NCBI RefSeq assembly: GCF_033807715.1
Contig: NC_084592.1
Span: 25,574,001-25,638,000 of the forward strand
Direction of reading: 5' to 3'
DNA from: Cololabis saira
Lineage: Eukaryota > Chordata > Actinopteri > Beloniformes > Belonidae
Length of the DNA stretch: 64,000 nt
Shown here: in pieces, positions 60,805 through 64,000 of the stretch
Numbering within the stretch: position 1 is the first letter of the stretch
How the letters are laid out: each line of letters starts with the position of its first letter
Made by a program: the position numbers and the translations under genes
Notes under the pieces: generated by a model
Told to the model about the DNA's origin: nothing
Database searches by the model: none
Seen by the model: the letters and a program-made list of their open reading frames with translations, nothing else

Positions 60805-61112
60805 TTAACTGCTGCTAAACCGCAGCATTTTTTATCAACTGTTAGCTTTTATTTCTTATTTCTATTTTAATTTTTAACTTTATTTTTTAATCTTACTGTT
60901 AATGTTTTTATTGTGTTCTGTATGATGTTGATTGTAATTCAAGAAGCCTATTGGAACGTTAGGTTCTGATATTATGTTGATCTCTTTGTATTTTATTTGT
61001 GCTATGCATTGCTCTTGCTGCTTGTCCCACACAGATTATATGTAAAGCACTTTGAGTTGCTTTGTGCATGAATTGTGCTATATAAATAAATCTGACTTGA
61101 CTTGACTTGACT

Positions 61113-61859
61113 AAGCTTACTGTCACACAGGGATCACAAAATAAACAAACACTGGAGATCTCTTAATTCTGCCTCCACTCTACAGTGAATTCATAATAAT
61201 TCCTAAAAGGTGAAACATTCCCTCCTTAGAATGCTTTCACAAAGCATTATGGTGTTCCACAACCTGAAGATTTTCCTTTTCCCCTGCTTTGTGATCCCCT
61301 ATGTCTCAAGTCACTGGTTGCTTTATTCAGTCGCCAATCAGACAAAAATGAAAAATAAAGTTTTTTTTTTTTTCTTTTTCTGTTACATGTTTAGCTTCCC
61401 TGTCAATTGGCTGAGAGTTCTGACAGCAGGGCTGACTCAGTGTCCCAGTGAGGGACTGACTTTATCCTCTCCGTAGGAGTTTGCACCCATCCTTGCGCCT
61501 CAGTTATGCCTTTCCACAATGCCAATTTACACAGCACTCACTTCCCTTCATTACACCTCAGTTACCACCTCACAAGGCGGTACAGCCACGGCACGAGATA
61601 TGGTCCACCTTTGTCCAGTTTGGGGTGTGCAGTGGTGTAGAATAAAAGTGCTACTAAAGCAAAACAAATTTACAGTAAAAGACAATATAATGCAATTAAG
61701 CTTATGACAGGCATCCAATTATAATTTCCTGTTTTTATTTATCTTTATATTAAAACATTCACAGTGTCAGAAACAACATGAACCCATTGACTAAATACTT
61801 CTGGCAACTAATGAGTCATCAGTTTGCACACATGGAGTCCATTTAATGAAATGAGTTTG
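61113..61859. other. No gene recognised
   Basis: The 88-codon plus frame at 61210-61476 passes through a poly-T run and matches nothing known. Confidence 0.5.
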
Positions 61860-62250
61860 GAGGGTCTGATTTAGAGATACTCCATCAGTCTACAGTTAGA
61901 CGAACTGTAAATGGAGATAGTGTGGTACCGTGGCTCGGATCCTAGAATTGGGCACCCAGCCCAGATGACTCCAAGGACATGAATCCTCAGTGAGGTAAAG
62001 AATAACCTACGAGCATCAGTTAAAGGCTTGAAAAAAAAATCACTGGAACTGGCAAGCATCTCTGTTCATGAGTCAGTCGTATGTGAGTCATTGAACAGCC
62101 CGGGTCTACATGGCAGAATACCACAGAGGCAGCCACCGGTCTCCAGAATAGAAACCACCGCTATGAGCCTAAAATTCAGATTTCTTAAGAGTGCTTTGAT
62201 AACTCACAACACTACTGGAAAAATGTTTGTGGACTATTGAAACAACACGT
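61860..62250 (+). pseudogene. Tc1-like transposase relic D
   Basis: The nucleotide order GATACTCCATCAGTCTACAG, GGGCACCCAGCCCAGATGAC, AATCCTCAGTGAGGTAAAGA, then a frame reading LHGRIPQRQPPVSR and LKFRFLKSALI...NTTGKMFVD (62100-62236), matches the paired HTH linker and the HGR-x-PQRKPLLS...LKFAKxH...YWKNVLWTDE region of Tc1-like transposases. The catalytic first Asp region is just reached, and the rest is missing. Stops break the N-terminal part. It is on the plus strand, unlike relics A-C. Confidence 0.8.
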
Positions 62251-62715
62251 GTATATCAGAGATATATGTATGGCTTTAGACATCTCATCTGAGTCAGCAC
62301 CAAAGTTTACTAAATCGTGTCTTTAAAATTACTCCATCCACATGGAAGTTCAGTTCATAGTCGTTTAAAATCTGCACATCTAAAACTCAGTTCACCCTCA
62401 CTCAACTCAATGACTAATTCTTCCACCGCTTTTAGAGATTCAGTTCTTTCGTGAATGATGCAACAGGTCTCTCATTTTGAGGTAAATTAATTCCCAAAAT
62501 AATTACCAAAAAAGGATATCAGGCTGCTGCCGAGTGTCCCCTTATTGGAACCAGTGGCATTTGTCTGATGTACAGTAGCTGGGGACTTTGCCCCGTAACC
62601 TCTGCTGTAGCCTGACAGGTATCATCCCAGAAATGTCACTACATGTCTGGTTGACTCGGACCACAACAAATGTAGTGTTTCACCCACTTGGTAGAAATAG
62701 CAAGTGAAATTATCA
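62251..62715. other. No gene recognised
   Basis: Unique-looking sequence between a Tc1 relic and a hAT element. No frame or repeat is supported. Confidence 0.5.
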
Positions 62716-63039
62716 TTGAACATTAGGGGTGTCAATTTAGCGCATTTATTGCGATTATTTAATTCCAAGTATATTAAGCGCATTATTTTTTGAATAGCTT
62801 AATCTATTTTTTTTTAAAATCTTTTTAAACTTTACTTTTTCTGTTTGCGAGTTGCCTTTATTATGAAATCTGTGTTTGTGCAGTGGGATTATTGTGCTTT
62901 AGGGGAAGAAAACAACCGTCAGTCCCACCTTGATCTGGACACTGATTGGCTGTCCCTGTGTGTGGGCGTGGTCTGCTCCGCTGGTAGACTCCCGTTGTAG
63001 CTGGACAGGTGGGGGGAGTAGCGGAGAAGAGAGGTGACA

Positions 63040-63211
63040 ATGGAGGAGCATGTGGAAGTTGTCGGTCCAGTTAATGGAGAATTTACATGTTTTAAAACGT
63101 CCCAACGGCACCATTGATAAAGGTAGAGTGATATGTGTTCTTTGCTTAAAGTACTTTGCTTACCACCGAAGCAGCTCAAGTTTAGCCACATAAACGCAAA
63201 GCAGCCGGTTG
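63040..63211 (+). pseudogene. hAT transposase N-terminus, BED finger relic
   Basis: An ATG at 63040 opens MEEHVEVVGPVNGEFTCFKT and soon stops. One base out of frame, GRVICVLCLKYFAYHRSSSS, then LAT and a stop, gives the C-x-x-C half and the aromatic/HRS-S-L-x-x-H-type second half of a BED zinc finger (the final His is lost to a frame change). The catalytic core is absent; the element carries only this start. Confidence 0.7.
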
Positions 63212-63226
63212 AGAGCGCAGCCACCC

Positions 63227-63286
63227 GGTACGGCGTACCCTACGGCGTAGGCTCTGCGTTGGTGTAACGCGGAACCATAAATCAGC
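63227..63286. mobile_element. PIF-like MITE, half copy C
   Basis: CCCTACGGCGTAGGCTCTGC and GTAACGCGGAACCATAAATC, then AGC, match the right halves of the 131-bp palindromes at 34472 and 43352. The left half is missing. It lies in the hAT element and is therefore younger than it. Confidence 0.85.
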
Positions 63287-63546
63287 TTTATCGAATGGCT
63301 AGGACTTTGTCTGTTCAAGTCTGTTAAAGAAATTAATAACTGACTTTATTAGGCCACTTTTTTGTTATCAAACTTTTGATCTGCCACAATAATGTAATGA
63401 ATTTAAAGGAAAACACCTCAAGTTGAGGGCTTTTCTCAGCAGTTTTTAGGTGATATTAAAAAATATATTTATTACATGAATTAATTACAGATCTTAATTA
63501 ATTCATCTCTCACTTTTATTATTCGCTTGGCAGCACTATTAAGCAT

Positions 63547-64000
63547 AATCAACATTACCAAGCTCTGAAAACAAAATGACTACCACTTCATGGGCAGCAG
63601 TGTATACATTTATAGCATGCCAATAAACTTCATCTACCTTCACCCATTTAAGCACACATGATTTGATACCTTCTTAATTTTGTATTAATTGTATTTAATC
63701 ATCATATAATTTATTTGGTCATTTATTTGCTTTTTTCAAAGAGACAGAAACCAGCTCACAAACCCCATAGTTTTTTTGTCAGTTCGTTCAGAAATTCACT
63801 AATCGTCTCCGGGCTGCACAGAACTTACCAGCGTAGCTTTTAACTGGAACCAAAAAGGAGAAACAACAGCATATACTCTTTAAACCCATTGCCATGGTTT
63901 CCATCACGTTTGGGAGTAGAGTCTACGTTCCAGTGAGGGGCATCTTTAGGGATCTTTTGTTGGAGGTGTGGTATGATATGATATTAATAACTGTGCATGC
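63547..64000. other. No gene recognised
   Basis: AT-rich sequence up to the window edge with no frame or repeat that I can support. Confidence 0.5.

Larger units (their letters stand above)
59800..61112 (+). mobile_element. LINE 3' end, split by a transposon
   Basis: The left part (about 59800-59969) carries the reverse-transcriptase end. The right part (60809-61112) ends GTAAAGCACTTTGAGTTGCT, ATTGTGCTATATAAATAAAT and the (TGACT)n-like tail CTGACTTGACTTGACTTGAC. Removing the insert joins CTTCTGCTTTAA with CTGCTGCTAAA smoothly. Younger insertion: 59970-60804. Confidence 0.82.
62724..63538 (+). mobile_element. hAT-type element with BED finger, cut by a MITE
   Basis: The left end TAGGGGTGTCAA and the right end TTGGCAGCACTA are diverged inverted repeats. 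TTGAACAT (62716-62723) and TTAAGCAT (63539-63546) form an 8-bp duplication with two mismatches. Sub-terminal AT-rich GCGATTATTT/AATTAATTAC motifs fit a common fish hAT element. Inside are a transposase N-terminus relic (63040-63211) and a half copy of the PIF-like MITE (63227-63286). Confidence 0.75.

Overview
The window looks like non-coding nuclear DNA from a teleost fish, either intergenic or inside a very large intron. Open frames are short and there is no exon series with splice signals. Recognisable elements are those that crowd teleost genomes: tRNA-derived SINEs, tails of L2/Rex/RTE-type LINEs, Tc1-like transposons, hAT, PIF/Harbinger-like and TTAA-flanked elements, and very long dinucleotide arrays. 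I see no host protein-coding exon that I would defend, and no tRNA, rRNA, CRISPR or bacterial-type feature. The species cannot be named from sequence alone. Family names rest on termini, target-site duplications (TSDs) and short protein motifs, not on a database search.

Layout. 1-4.4 kb: an unclassified dispersed repeat (1.2-1.9 kb), a SINE tail and a LINE 3' end. 4.9-8.8 kb: two hAT-type elements, each with a perfect 8-bp TSD; one still encodes the start of a transposase. 11.9-16.4 kb: a Tc1 end fragment, a TIR element, a probable solo LTR containing a MITE, a SINE, a minus-strand LINE tail and the first copy of a local repeat family. 17.3-19.1 kb: a LINE tail, then a complete short LTR retrotransposon (17620-19105) with nearly identical LTRs, a 5-bp TSD, a tRNA-Lys-type primer site and one GC-rich ORF with an acidic repeat. 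19.85-22.19 kb: a three-level nest, with a hAT inside a GGGCCTGATTTACTAA element inside the second local-repeat copy. 23.5-24.4 kb: an LTR-like segment between two direct repeats. 25-32.5 kb: microsatellites, a SINE with a TAG tail and Tc1 remnants. 33.9-34.9 and 43.1-43.9 kb: two inverted copies of one TTAA-flanked element, each carrying the same palindromic MITE. 37-41.5 kb: a Tc1 remnant, a hAT relic between TA arrays, and a TIR element containing a Tc1 hairpin. 44-59 kb: mostly quiet DNA with a LINE reverse-transcriptase fragment. 59.8-63.5 kb: a LINE end split by a TTAA element, a Tc1 remnant and a BED-finger hAT cut by a MITE half.

There is no operon or pathway to describe. Almost all interpretable content is mobile-element history, and several insertions can be ordered by nesting. 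Between the elements are a few unique-looking stretches rich in homeodomain and POU-type motifs that could be conserved regulatory DNA; that is only a suggestion. The best candidate for something undescribed is the young LTR element at 17620-19105. It seems to lack protease, reverse transcriptase and integrase, yet keeps one long frame with in-frame repeats.
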